Shown here piece by piece: positions 10,540-21,189 of a stretch of DNA of 64,000 nt. Below the pieces are notes generated by a model that did not search any database, was not told where the DNA came from, and saw only the letters and a program-made list of their open reading frames with translations. The stretch is from Andrena cerasifolii. Its lineage: Eukaryota; Arthropoda; Insecta; Hymenoptera; Andrenidae. The stretch is from positions 434,001 through 498,000 of the forward strand of contig NC_135123.1 in assembly GCF_050908995.1 (NCBI RefSeq), given 5' to 3'. Position 1 is the first letter of the stretch. Each line of letters begins with the position of its first letter. A program made the translations under genes and the position numbers.

Positions 10540-10650
10540 ACCATGCTTTCGTATTTTCAAAATATCGATGCGACTATTTTTACCGGAGTTATGACCATGT
10601 GAACTTGTCCCTAATTTTCGGGGTCCTAGAGGTAATCCTTTAATTAATGT
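10540..10650 (-). repeat. dispersed repeat S, inverted copy
   Basis: The reverse complement reads CCTCTAGGA, GGACAAGTTCACATGGTCAT, AACTCCGG and matches 15785-15870 on the plus strand over about 90 bases. Confidence 0.65.
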
Positions 10651-12979
10651 GAGGAGTGTATACATATGTATGAAAATATTATCCAGAGGTATTTCGGCAT
10701 ATATTTACAAAATGCAAAAACGTAATTTTAGGGTTGGTGGTTGGGGTAACTTGAAAAATATGTTTTGTTCGAAAATTATTTTTACGTGGTTTTGCAGATA
10801 TAAAAAAGGATGCAACTTTTGTTTAAACTTCTTTTCGATATCTCTCGCCGTTCTCGAAATGTTCCTAAAGAAAATTCTACATTTCTTTCAAGGTGTGATT
10901 TCACCTGCCATAATTGCATTATGGCTCCAACAAAAAATAGGGTTGCGTTACGGATGAACTACTCTACTTGCACACCGAGTTGCATAATTTTCTGAATTTG
11001 CGGGTTGCCGAACGTCCCTTGTCAGCTACTAGTTCGTACATTTTTCTTGATGTTGCAATGCTGACAGTATACTTTCTTTTGTTGCTTTATATTAACACAT
11101 TTTAAGATGGTGTCTGAAGATAACGAATGCTTCAGAATGAAATGAAATGTTGTTTTCGTCACGACACTTTTCTTTATCACCTTCATATCTACAACTGTAT
11201 GTGTTTGCCTTTGCAATGATTTTTTCGGCATTTGTTCCGAAGAAATTGATTTACAAATCAATTGATTTACAAATCAATTTCTTGCGTGCGTACAGCATAA
11301 TGTTCCGTCGACGACCGATCCAATATTCCTTGTTAGTTGAATGGTATTCGGACAATCGAAATTTTAAAGCTATCAATTTGTCCCGATTGTTTATATGTAT
11401 ACATATATGTGCACGTATTTTCTGGTACATGTTATTATTAAAATATTTCGTTATATGTATTTAACAGCATGATGTGAGTAGTGTCGAAATCGTATGGTAT
11501 GCATTTGCATCGACAGCTATGCGATTTCCTCTTATCCAATGTGTATTTGTGGAGTGACGCTGAGGCTTGCTTTCTTCTGTCTGAAACGTCGTCGAAAACG
11601 ATACTCGCACTCCTACAATTGTAATATTTCTACTTACTTAAGCGCCCTACTTGTGTAATAATAATAATAATAAGAAAAATAGGAATAGAAAGAAGACAAA
11701 GAAGAATATGATTAAAAAGACGATGAAAATAAATTGTATCGATCACCTAACCCAAACCTTATGCTCGTCATGACTCTGCACTGCGCTTGCTAGAGATCAA
11801 TATGTTGAGATTAGAACCTCACTCTTATTTACAGGTTACTCAGTGGACCCATAGACAATTCAATGTTATTTGGGAAAGGTAAGAGAATACAGCTGAAAAA
11901 AGAACTGGGCATTCTCTGTTATTTAAACCAAGATTTCATAATTCTCTATCTGCGTAATCTTGCAAATACTTATAGCCTGGACATAAATTTCATCAATGAA
12001 ATTGGCATATCCGGACGATCTGAAATATGTATGTACGTGAAGCTACTATAGCTACTGTGGATACGTCTTGAATGTTTTAGAATGACTACGAGAGGGAAGG
12101 TATGGATATTGATGATCTGAGAATACCTTGCCTCGCCATGCCAAGTATTTAACTGAAAGCACCTTTATGTACTTGCAGCTCATTTTGATTTCACATCTTT
12201 TTATTTATTTTGTAATTATAATTATCTTCTATTTTTTGTGATTTATTTGATTTCATGTACTTGGCGTAATTTTTTTACTTTTTTTGAAGTTTTTATGGGG
12301 ATATAAATTATTCTTCGTCTATATATAAATATATCAATAAATCTTTTGTGACAGCCATTGAACTTACTTGAAAAGTGTTACACGATCTCGTTTTTACCTA
12401 CTATGCTCACACACAGTGGCATTGTTTTAGCAGAGATTGGAAATACTATAGATACGTAGAGAGTGACGGGATTCGGAATGTATGGAAATAGACCGGTTAC
12501 GCAACACGCCTGGTAAATTAAGATCCTGACGCGGGCGGATGCCATACCGATGTTTATTGCGAGGCTGTTGAGACAACGCATGCTCCTAATACCAGCGCAA
12601 TACAAGCCGAAACAAAAATTTGTAGGATTATTAATAAACATATTTTAAGGTACTCTCCTTCTACTGCTGTTTCAATGGCTTATATGCATTTCCCTATTTT
12701 CAGTTACTCTATACTTTATGGAGAGAAAAAACCGACATAAGAAATCGATGAATTATGATTCAAATCCTGATTTTTCTTCTGAACAGAGCTTTGAAGCTAC
12801 AGCGGCGAGCAAAAGTAAGTCTCCGGCCAGTCAAGTCTTTTATACTGTTTTACAAAAAGAATACCGAAATAAATTGTATGCAATATCAAATGCAAGCGTG
12901 CCATAAATACAAGGAAAAATTTATGTACGTAGTAAATGAATGTTGTTTATGTTTATAATGATATTTATTTCAGAAATTG
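10651..12979. other. long AT-rich spacer without recognisable genes
   Basis: Only short frames occur. Small features seen: TTTACAAATCAATTGA repeated head to tail at about 11250-11280, and an AAT microsatellite at about 11655-11672. A 62-codon frame at 12718-12906 (start MERKNRHKK) and the 12378-12641 segment match nothing I recognise. Confidence 0.45.
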
Positions 12980-13189
12980 CTGCTTTTACATGTGCAAAAG
13001 TCTCTGTCCACTTTGTATAATGTATACACATTGTATTTGACTCCTAAAATGACTAAAGCGGCTTACTGTAAAAAATGTCGCATTGCAGTTTTACATTTAG
13101 TTGATAGCAAGTCGCAAAAGCGTAACCATGATACGCTCCACTGAAATTCAAATAAATGAGAAAGCGATCAAGCTTACATAAAACAGAAA

Positions 13190-13591
13190 GCATTCTCATG
13201 CGCAGTTAAATCGCGCGAAAATGTAAGGAGAGCTGCTGTCGATATTGCACGCGAGTTACGGGATTCAAATCTTACCGATGTTATCCGTGTCACTGTGACA
13301 TGGCGGCTACATGAATTGAGGCTTTTTTGTCGTATAGGAGCGAGGAATTCATTCATTTGTACGAAGAATAAGAAAACCCGATTACAGTTTGTCAAAGATC
13401 ATCGATACTGGATAGTCGAGGATGAGGAAAATGAATCTAAATCATATCTTTTTGGAAGCGATGGTAGACAATATGTTCGACGTCCTGTTTGGATCAGAAA
13501 TGACGTCACAACTCCCCACAGTGGAACACTGTGGAGGAAATGTGATTGTGTGGGGTTGTCTTCTCTCCCCAGGTGTCGGTGTGAACACTGA
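13190..13591 (+). pseudogene. Tc1 transposase, 5' portion
   Basis: The DNA-binding and early catalytic part is readable: VRRAAVDIAREL, then RIGARNSFICTKNKKTRLQF, then KDHRYWIVED and YLFGSDGRQYVRRPVW. The segment expected to hold the first catalytic Asp (SDESKF in relatives) reads NESKS, with a short deletion before it, so the Asp is lost. A frameshift near 13520 moves the frame to TVEHCGGNVIVWGC. The frame is cut at 13591 by an inserted element. Confidence 0.82.
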
Positions 13592-14370
13592 CAAGGGGAG
13601 GATGGCATGTGATAGACATCGATTTTGATGAACCTTGGCACGATGGATCTATGTCGGAAATAAGTAAATAGGTGTCCGAGCGTTTCAGCCAATGGGCCAT
13701 AATAATAGAGATATTTAATACTGCTCGTATAAAGCATAAAAACTAATAACATTTTTTTTCACACTTTATTTTTTTCACACTGTATCAACAGTGAGAAAAA
13801 GGTAACGGTAGTAACGTTCATTATTAATTCTTTTTAATGTATAAATATAAATAATTTTTTTTTAACGAGGAGAAATCTTCAAAAGACACCCCAACACCTA
13901 CAGAGGGGAATCCTCTGTGGATAAAAATCCCACACTACCCTGGCGCCCCTGCGGGATTGCCCTCTGGAGGTGTCGGAGTGTCTTTTGAAGATATCCTCAC
14001 ATTAAAAAAAACTTTATTTGTATTTATACATTTAAAAGAATTAATAATGAACATTACTACCGTTACCTTCTTCCTCACTGCTCATACAGTGTGAAAAAAA
14101 TATATAGACACAGGCGGAATCGAACTTACGCGACCACAACAACGCCACGCCGACGTCTTACCGAACATTCTACGGCATATTGTTAACTTGAGGTTAGCTT
14201 TTATGCTTTATAGAACCACTATGAAATGTTTAATAATTTACATGTAAATATCTTTATTATTAAGGCGCATTGGCTGAAACGCTCGGACACCTATTTACTT
14301 ATTTTCGACATAGTTCCATCGTGCCAAAGCTTATCAAAATCGGTGTCTATCACATGCCGTCCTCCCCTTA
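13592..14370. mobile_element. 779-bp palindromic MITE-like element inserted in the Tc1 transposase
   Basis: It starts CAAGGGGAGGATGGCATGTG and ends with the near-inverse, flanked on both sides by TGA (13589-13591 and 14371-14373), a probable 3-bp target duplication. Nested inverted repeats occupy 13593-13720/14245-14369, 13753-13865/13999-14096 and 13866-13915/13955-13998. No coding capacity. A non-mirrored block at 14102-14195 in the right arm looks tRNA-like on the minus strand. Confidence 0.8.
14102..14195 (-). repeat. tRNA-like (SINE-like) block inside the palindromic element
   Basis: On the minus strand AAGTTCGATTCCGCC fits an RNA polymerase III B box and T-arm, preceded about 45 bp upstream by GTTCGGTAAGACGTCGGCG. 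The 5' side does not pair with the 3' acceptor side, so it is not an intact tRNA. The left arm of the palindrome lacks this block, suggesting a later insertion. Confidence 0.35.
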
Positions 14371-14373
14371 TGA

Positions 14374-14690
14374 GAACAAGAAATTGCTGCCATATGCTAG
14401 AAGAAACATGTCACAGAATTGGGTATTTAAACACGACAACGACTCAAAACACACATCGAAGATAGTCAAAGGGTGGCTGTCTTCCGAAGACGTGAGAGTT
14501 TCAAACTCTCCATCTCTATCGTTGGACTTAAACCCGATAGAAGATTTGTGGCATGAGATGGAGCGTCAAATCCGGAAACACAAACGTACAAATAAGCAAT
14601 AAAATGTTGTTAATCAACTAATCGAGTCGATGGCTCGTCGATGTGCTGCTGTGATAGCATCAAAAGGCATGCCAACTACGTACTGATTCT
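14374..14690 (+). pseudogene. Tc1 transposase, 3' portion
   Basis: Coding resumes after the insertion: LLPYARRNMSQNWVFKHDND (second catalytic Asp region), SKHTSKIVKGWL, then SLDLNPIEDLWHEM with the final Glu. A stop at about 14599-14601 interrupts the frame, and a shifted frame gives LIESMARRCAAVIASKGMPT before the end. The Asp and Glu of the DDE triad that lie in this half are present. Confidence 0.85.
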
Positions 14691-14932
14691 GAAATAGTAT
14701 TTAAACTGCCTTGTAAATATGCTACAGCATTTGTATTATTAATTTTCCTTATGAAATAAAGTGGCCGGTGCAAGCAATTTTCTAAATAAATATGCTCAAG
14801 AACAGAATTAACAGATTATTTCCTTGCATTTATGTCACACTTACATACGATATTGAATAAATTTCTTTCGGCTTTCTTTTTGCAAAAGAGAATAAAAAAA
14901 TTACTGTTCAGAGACTCTTGCACGCCACTGTA

Positions 14933-15249
14933 TTTGTTTCTGTTGAATTAAACATTCCGACTTCAGCAGACAACTACATATAGAATTAGTCAAAAGTTAC
15001 TGCGACACATTCTATAGCAATTTGGGATTAATACTCCAATCGACAAGAGTAATTTTATTTATAATACCTTAGTTTAGTAGCTTTTATTAGTCCATTATGC
15101 GAAAGTGTTTATACAGACTAAAATATTTGGGTTGTTCGATATATTTTTAGTGTTAGTAGCGTTAGTGGTATTAAAACTGAATTATTTAAAAAATGATTTG
15201 TTTCAAATTATCACACAATTTCCATTTCTTTCTATACCATTTTTTCTCA
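14933..15249. other. AT-rich spacer
   Basis: No feature recognised. Confidence 0.4.
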
Positions 15250-15456
15250 TTAGGCAACTAACTTGTCAATGCTATTCGTAAAAAATACCGATGCTTTAGA
15301 ACTAAACAATTTTTGAATATGTGATTCAGCATCTCTGCCGTTGACAGTTCTCCCGTCAAGAAAGTTAACGACTGAAAGAAGTAATATATGTACAAGAGTG
15401 CTAAACTTAATGAATATGGAGGGTAAATAAGCCCACCCCATACAAATTCTTTTCAC
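15250..15456 (-). pseudogene. mariner-type transposase C-terminal relic
   Basis: The minus-strand frame contains FLDGRTVNGRDAESHIQKLF and SSKASVFFTNSIDKL before a stop. This resembles the C-terminal end of mariner transposases (an FLDGK..., F...K...F...GI..LP pattern). The catalytic core is missing and the normal WGWAYLP-like text before it does not match the family. Call is tentative. Confidence 0.45.
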
Positions 15457-15784
15457 TTTGTTACGTAATCACTGATATGTGCACTATGTGGATATGAGCA
15501 TTGTCTTGCTGGAAAACAGTGTGACGTCAATTTGCTAGCGCAGATATTTCTTTAGGAATTGCTGCATATAGGTACATTTTTTATACTTGTGTAGTTCATG
15601 TTGCTTTACTCATTTTTAACAATAAGGCAACATAATTACAGAATTAACCGTCCGGGACACGCACCACAAATAGTTACGCTAAGCTACGGACGGCGTAGGG
15701 GAAAGTTCCCCATATTGGACCACTTAAGAAAGTACCTCCATAAATCAGAAATGTGTTTATATACTTCTTGCATTAATTAAAATA

Positions 15785-15900
15785 TCACCTCTAGGAACTC
15801 GATAAATAAGGGCAAGTTCACATGGTCATAACTCCGGCAAAAATGGTCGTATTGATATTTTTAAAATATCGTTTGAGAGGGTGGAATCTCTACTTTCAGC
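15785..15900 (+). repeat. dispersed repeat S, direct copy
   Basis: Matches the inverse of 10540-10650 across CCTCTAGGA, CAAGTTCACATGGTCATAAC and TCCGGCAAAAATGG. Confidence 0.65.
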
Positions 15901-15919
15901 TGCTTTTTAAGATTTTAAC

Positions 15920-16205
15920 TGTACAGTACTTTCTCGCTGAGAGCTCAGTTTGGCCTATTCTTTTCGACAGATTTTCAGAAGCAACTCTGAACGTGCGGTT
16001 CACGTGGTACGCGCCTGAGGTGACTCAACCATTACGGCCGTCGCGGTGGCCAAGAGGGCATTGCTTTTGAAAATTGGCCGAAAAGAGCACTTAATTCCCA
16101 AGCCTGGCATACACGATGAATACTTTTCGCTATTCCCACCTCTTCTATCTCACTCTTGTCCTGCGAAAGTGAGAGCGAGTGAGAGGGACTGAAAGGGAGC
16201 GAGGA
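15920..16205. repeat. fragment related to the 45544-46149 element
   Basis: CTCAGTTTGGCCTA, CTCTTGTCCTGCGAAAG and GAGAGCGAGTGAGAG parallel CTCGGTTTGGCCTA, CTCTTGTTCTGCGAAGG and CGAGAGTGAGA at 45870-45960. It is probably a degraded copy of the same element. Confidence 0.45.
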
Positions 16206-17190
16206 ACTTAAAAAATATGAGAGTCGTAGATTAAATGAGGGATTAAATTAGTTTTTACTTTTTAGTGTATTTTTATTTTTTTTGAAGTCGGTTTTAATTG
16301 TTTTTTAATTTTTTATGTTTTGTCTTTTTAGTTTTATATATATTGACACAGCATGCTTAGGAGATATGCGTGTACGTACTTAACATAATAATAATTAGGT
16401 GATAATAGTCTTTATTATTATCCAGAACTGGCAAAATAATGAGCTAATATTGATGCAGTGTAGGATGGGACCATCTTCCTCTTTTGAATAAAAAAAAGAT
16501 CATCAAAATCGACCCATATGCTGAGTAGTTATGCGGTGACAAACATAAAAGAAAAATACATACGGGTCGAATCTATAACCTTTTCCTCTTTGAAGTCGGT
16601 TAGAAATAAGGCTACAACGTTAATATGCCGCACTGTCGGTCGTTCCTGCGGAAGCGAGCGCTCTTGTTTGTATCCCCACCCGCCGACATAAGTGACGATA
16701 GCACCCGAAATCGAACCGAGGTACGCTGACGCTGCCGAAAGTGGCTCCGTGTGCACTAGGTTGGCTCTTATTTACTGTTGGAGAAATTTTTTACGTAGAA
16801 CTACGTCCTTCCCCGTACTATATAGGTACGCAACGGTTATGGGGATGGGAGGGGGGGGGGGGGGCAATTTAAGACTTGAATGTCACGAAATATGCAACCC
16901 CGTTGCGCCGTTACTGCTCACGAAAGGAAAGTGATAGAAAGATGATTTTTGTACAATTAGATAGACGAAGGAGCACTGCATCTAAAACTATATGAACCGT
17001 TATTATCAGTTGAATATGAGCGAGCTTGCAGCGTCACGAAAATTAACGACATTTGATTTGATTTCAGCTCGACGCAGCGAGCACGGCCCGGCACAATGTA
17101 ATGTATGAATGTATTTCTGGTTCGACCGCGCGGTGCCGTTTTACCTTCGCCGGGTTTCGCCGGTCGCTTACGCGATGATTCACCGCTTAT
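16206..17190. other. non-coding repeats and spacer
   Basis: Two occurrences of a GAAGTCGGTT motif (about 16283 and 16590), common in insect interspersed repeats. A B-box-like GGTTCGATTTC on the minus strand near 16705-16725. A G homopolymer at about 16848-16863. No protein-coding gene. Confidence 0.4.
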
Positions 17191-17194
17191 TCGA

Positions 17195-17455
17195 TAATTG
17201 AAATTCTTTATTTTCTTCATCGAATCAATATGGCAGTGATACCAATCCATTCCTTATGTTTTTCCGATGAAAATCATAAGAAATGTTATGTGAATCGGAC
17301 TGTTTTCAACGAATCTTATTTTACATTATGCAAATCAATTTTTCACACGATTTCCTTAATTATGGTCCGAATTATGTCGTTCTTAGGACCAATTTCATCG
17401 GGAAAACATAAGGAATCGAGTGGCGCCACTGTTGCAAAGATTTCATTAGAAATGC
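17195..17455. repeat. copy 2 of repeat family R
   Basis: Contains TTCCTTATGTTTTTCCGATG, a GAAAATCATA stretch, and an inverted ATCGGGAAAACATAAGGAAT, so the copy is itself partly palindromic. Compare 9900-9990 and 33250-33480. Confidence 0.65.
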
Positions 17456-17682
17456 AGAATTCGAGATTCGTCGCTGCTTAGTGCGCAACATTGCATGGTT
17501 CCGCTGATTCGAGTATTGAAGACCACGAAACACAGCGAGGCGCGTAATTGCCCTAATAGCATTTATTTGTTAAGAGTTTGATGGGCCAATGACGTGTTAT
17601 CCGTTGGCCAACTGTTGGAGCGTCGCGCTGTTTTTAAATGGGCCAACGATTGCATGCAACGCAGGCCCTTATCATAAAGGTC

Positions 17683-17770
17683 TAACTGAAGGTTTCTTTC
17701 CATAGGCCCAACTCAAGGTTTCCTTCCATAGGCTCAACTGAAGGTTTTTTTCCCATAGGCTCAACAGTTG
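17683..17770 (+). repeat. 26-bp tandem repeat, three copies
   Basis: Three successive units share AACTGAAGGTTTCTTTCCAT followed by AGGCCC/AGGCTC, with 2-4 differences each. They are followed by a small palindrome GGCTCAACAGTTGAGCC and by inverted GTTGGTT/AACCAAC motifs to about 17810. Confidence 0.75.
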
Positions 17771-18109
17771 AGCCTCTACAATAAACCAACTGTAGGAAGA
17801 CAGTTGGTTATACTACGCTCCAATAAAAGCCTTATCAATCTCTAAAAAAAAGTAACTACAAAGTACTATTTTCTGAAATTTTTATTTGTTTACATACAAC
17901 GGATCTTTAATGGTAAATTTCCATATTAATAATAGGATTACAAATACAAGTATTACTTTCACAATACATAGTTAATTAAAGTAAACATTTCTTACGTACA
18001 TTAGAAGAATAAAGAGATCACACAATACATCAGCACGATTACAGGGCACACATAAATTGGTAGAATTATGAAACAATGATAGACTCTGATTTTAATCGCT
18101 ATTAAAGAT

Positions 18110-18320
18110 TGTTGGAAATAATTTGGGCACCTCACGTGGTGACGTCACAAGGATATGAAGCATGAGTGTATTAACCGGTATGCGAGCATTACGAGCGAGG
18201 TTAGTTCGTAAGAATACGGTGAGAAGGAAGCATTGTAAGAATAATGAAAGATAATAAAAGCAAAGTTGTTAAAGTTAAAAATATAGTATATATTTGGTGC
18301 AGGCTGTGTTTTAGTCAACA
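18110..18320 (+). repeat. 5' LTR of the copia element (211 bp)
   Basis: It begins TGTTG and ends CAACA, and is followed immediately by a copia-type primer binding site. No 3' partner is seen. Confidence 0.75.
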
Positions 18321-18336
18321 GGTTATGGATCCAGTT
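18321..18336 (+). other. primer binding site of the copia element
   Basis: GGTTATGGATCCAG resembles the initiator tRNA-Met half-molecule site of copia elements (GGTTATGGGCCCAG), with two differences. Confidence 0.65.
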
Positions 18337-18447
18337 CAGGGCTAAAATCGAACTGAGGAATAGAATTGAACTTAAACACAGAAAGAAGGTTAAGAGAAGG
18401 TTCTAGAACGTTCCACGAAAGTACGTGTCGAAGCACAAAGGAACAGA

Positions 18448-19353
18448 ATGTTGAAACTGAGTTCAGAAGAGCGGCATCAGGTAGGAGAACTGAACGATGC
18501 AGACAGCTTTCCTATGTGGAAATTTCAAATAAGTATCCTTCTAAAAGCAAGCGACAAATTTGAATTATTAACGGAAAAAAGGAAGGAAGATGGCAAAACG
18601 GGAGAAAAGAAGGAAGATGAAAAAAACAAGCAATGGATGGTCTGGCCCTAAAATGCTAATTCCCAGAAAATAATAACAATGACGGTAGATAGAAAAATAT
18701 TGACACACGTAATGTCATTTAAAACAGCACATGAGATGTGGACAAAAATCTGCTTCATGGTCGAGAGAGACCACGAACAACTAAAATGTAATTTGCTTCA
18801 GGAATTTTTCAGTTTTGAATACGACAAAACTGCTGATATAACCACGCATATAAGCAGACTGGTTAATATGACGTACAAACTGAAAAGCCTGGACAAATCA
18901 GGACAAATATTGGGAACCCTACCGCTAGGATTCAAACACTTTAAAAGTGCATGGGAGTCCACAACCAAAGAAGAAAGAACGCTCGAAAACCTGACTGCCA
19001 TACTTACAGCAGAGGAAGAAAGAATAGCGGATAACAAACCAGTTAATGCAATAGCATACAAAACTAAAGAAAGAAAATGCTACAAATGCAACTCGACGGG
19101 ACATATAGCGTGGCAATGCAAGTATAAACCTAACTATGAAAATAATAAAGAAAAAAATTTCAAATGCAATAAAGTAGGACATCGAGCAGCGATGTGCAAA
19201 CAAAAGGCAGAAGGCAAATTTTGCTCTGTCTGCAAAAAGACAAACCACATAAAAGAAAACTGCTTCTTCAAAAATAAAACTGAACAAGAATCGAGTAAAA
19301 CGACTAAAAGAAATAAAGTTTCCTATCTGGCGAGAGAAGTAGGAAAATCATAG
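18448..19353 (+). pseudogene. copia gag with three zinc knuckles
   Basis: Gag forms the virus-like particle and binds RNA. The frame includes FPMWKFQISILLKA near the N-terminus and a long helical gag region (THVMSFKTAHEMW, LGTLPLGFKHF). Three Cys/His clusters follow: CYKCNSTGHIAWQC, a second lacking its first Cys-x2 partner (FKCNKVGHRAAMC), and FCSVCKKTNHIKENC. A TAA at 18649-18651 interrupts the frame, and a TAG at 19351-19353 separates gag from the protease. Codons on both sides are in the same frame, so gag and pol were probably one reading frame. Confidence 0.88.
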
Positions 19354-19800
19354 GTAGTGCACTCTGGTACCACCACTCATATGACCAACACAACAAAAGA
19401 ACTTACGAACATAAGAAAAGTTAATTCCACTGTTGGAGTGGTGAAAGCAAACGAGACAATGAAAGCAGAAGCTGTGGGGTGTCTAGAGTCTGAAGAATGC
19501 ATACTAAAAAACGTGACGGTAGTTCCAGAATTAACAATCAATCTCCTCTCAGTTGCAGAAATTGATAATAAGGGAGAAAGAGTGATATTTGAAAAAGGAA
19601 AAGTAACGATAGCAAGCGATAACAAACAAATTCTGGTAGGAAAAGGGACCGAGGAAGGACTGTACAAAGTCAAATTAAAACCAGAAAAGAAAGAAACTTG
19701 TGAAACAGTGGCACAGGAAAATGGGACACTTAAGTAAGGAAGGAATGACAGAACTCCTGGGAATGTGCAATCGAATAAATATCGATAAAAACAAACTAAA
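19354..19800 (+). pseudogene. copia protease and start of integrase
   Basis: The aspartic protease site reads VVHSGTTTHMTN where the family has DSGA/T-x-HM, so the catalytic Asp is His (CAC at 19360-19362). NVTVVPELTINLLSV follows, as usual for copia protease. After a frameshift near 19720 the pre-integrase motif KMGHLSKEGMTELL is readable. A stop at 19808 is reached just before the LINE target site. The protease is dead by its active-site change. Confidence 0.82.
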
Positions 19801-19814
19801 AAAAATATGATTTA

Positions 19815-19830
19815 ACATTTGTGATATATA
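19815..19830 (+). repeat. left 16-bp target site duplication of LINE-A
   Basis: ACATTTGTGATATATA, identical to 24675-24690. Confidence 0.92.
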
Positions 19831-20259
19831 ACTTCCGTTTCCGGTCGCGTTGGGTGAAAGGAGTGCGAATTGTGAGTGGTATAGTGGTGTAGGGTAAGTG
19901 TGGAGGGAAAGTGAAAGGGAGAGTAGAGCGCGAGTGTAGAGGTGGAGGGAGAGGTGTGGAAGAGACAGGGATAAGAGGGAAAGGGCTGGGAGTGAGGGTG
20001 AAAGGGATATAGAAGGGAGAAGAGAAGGTTTGGAGGTTAGGTGTCAGAGGTGAGAGAAGAGTGGCGGGAAAGGACTAGGAGAAGTGACAGGGGTGACACC
20101 TATCGGAGAGGACAGGAGGTAACGGTGCTGGTAGAGAAGGCGGGAAGTTTTGAAAAGGGGATAAGGAGAGAAGAGAATGTTTAAAGGGAAGATCGGCGGG
20201 AATGTGGCTGGGGGGACCGGGGGAGAAGGGCAGGTGGGTGGAGAGAAAAGGGGAGCGAA

Positions 20260-21176
20260 ATGTTAAAGGAAAGGACTAGGAAGGACAGTGGCAGTAGTGT
20301 GGGGAGCAGTGTGGGGAGCTTAGAGAGTGGTGGGGGAAAAAAGAGAGAAAGGGAGGAGGAGGTGGGGAGCGTAGAGAGAGAGGGGAGGGGAGGGTTTAAG
20401 AAGAGCGGGAAAACGGAAAGGTCACCAATAAAAGGGTATAAAAAGGGGAGGAGCAGGGGGGAGGGGGAATGGAAGGAGTGATGATGGAGTTAATAAGGGA
20501 GATAAGGGAGATGAAAGAGGAGATGAGGAAAGAAAGGGAGGAAAGAAGAAGGGTGGAGGAGGAGTGGAGAGGGGAAAGAAGGAAGTGGGAGCAGTGGATG
20601 AGGGAAGAGAAGGCGAGGAGGGAAGGTATTGAGGAAAAGTTAGAAAAGTTAGAAGGAAGGGACAGAAGGATAGTGGAAGTGATGAAGAAGATAGAAAGCT
20701 GGGAGAAGGGAGGAGGGCAGGGTAAGGAGGGGGTGGAGGAGGGTCAGGTGGAGGAATGGAAGCTGAGGCTGAGAAAGCTGGAAGTAAAGCAGGATAGAAA
20801 GGAGAGAGAGGGAAGGAGGAATAACGTTGTAATAAGGGGATTGAAGTGGGAGGGAGGAGAGGTGGAGGAGGGAGTGAAGAAGCTGTGGGAGAGTATGGGG
20901 CTGGAGGGGGTGGGTATGAAAGAAGTGGCAAGGATAGGAAGAGTGGGAGAGGATGGACGAGGAATGGTGATAGTGAAGTTGGCGGGAAGGGAGGAGAAGA
21001 GGAAAGTAATGGAGGCGAGGAAAAAGTTGAGGGACGGGAAGGAGAGGATTGAGGACGACCTCACGGAGGAGGAGAGGAGAGGGAAGTGGAAGATAGAAAG
21101 AGAGGCAGAGGGGGATGAATGTTCAGGTAGGATACATGAAAATGTGGGTGAATGGGAGGATGAGGAGGTGGGATGA
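20260..21176 (+). pseudogene. LINE-A ORF1-like coiled-coil protein
   Basis: A Lys/Glu/Arg-rich helix-forming stretch (for example EEMRKEREERRRVEEEW) is followed by a folded segment starting RNNVVIRGLKWEGGEVEEG. RIEDDLTEEERRGKW comes near the end, a signature also seen as RIHIDDDLTPEQRERY in LINE-B. The N-terminal KKREREEE portion at 20260-20468 is in a different frame. The downstream part shifts frame near 21110 (VGYMKMWVNGRMRRWDE). It is likely the RNA-binding chaperone-type protein of the LINE. Confidence 0.75.
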
Positions 21177-21189
21177 AATAGGCGAGAAA

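Larger units (their letters stand above)
12983..14930 (+). mobile_element. Tc1-like DNA transposon, decayed and interrupted
   Basis: The right terminus ends TTGCACGCCACTG at 14930, followed by TA. On the left, TGTGCAAAAGTCTCTG at about 12991-13006 is a degraded inverse of the right-end GTGCAAGAGTCTCTG. The interior encodes a DD34E Tc1 transposase in at least three frames, interrupted by a palindromic element at 13592-14370. Confidence 0.75.

Noticed and set aside
12718..12906. Short frame starting MERKNRHKK
   Set aside because: No similarity recognised, no splice context convincing enough.
14102..14195. True tRNA gene
   Set aside because: The B box fits but the acceptor and anticodon stems do not pair; reported as SINE-like only.
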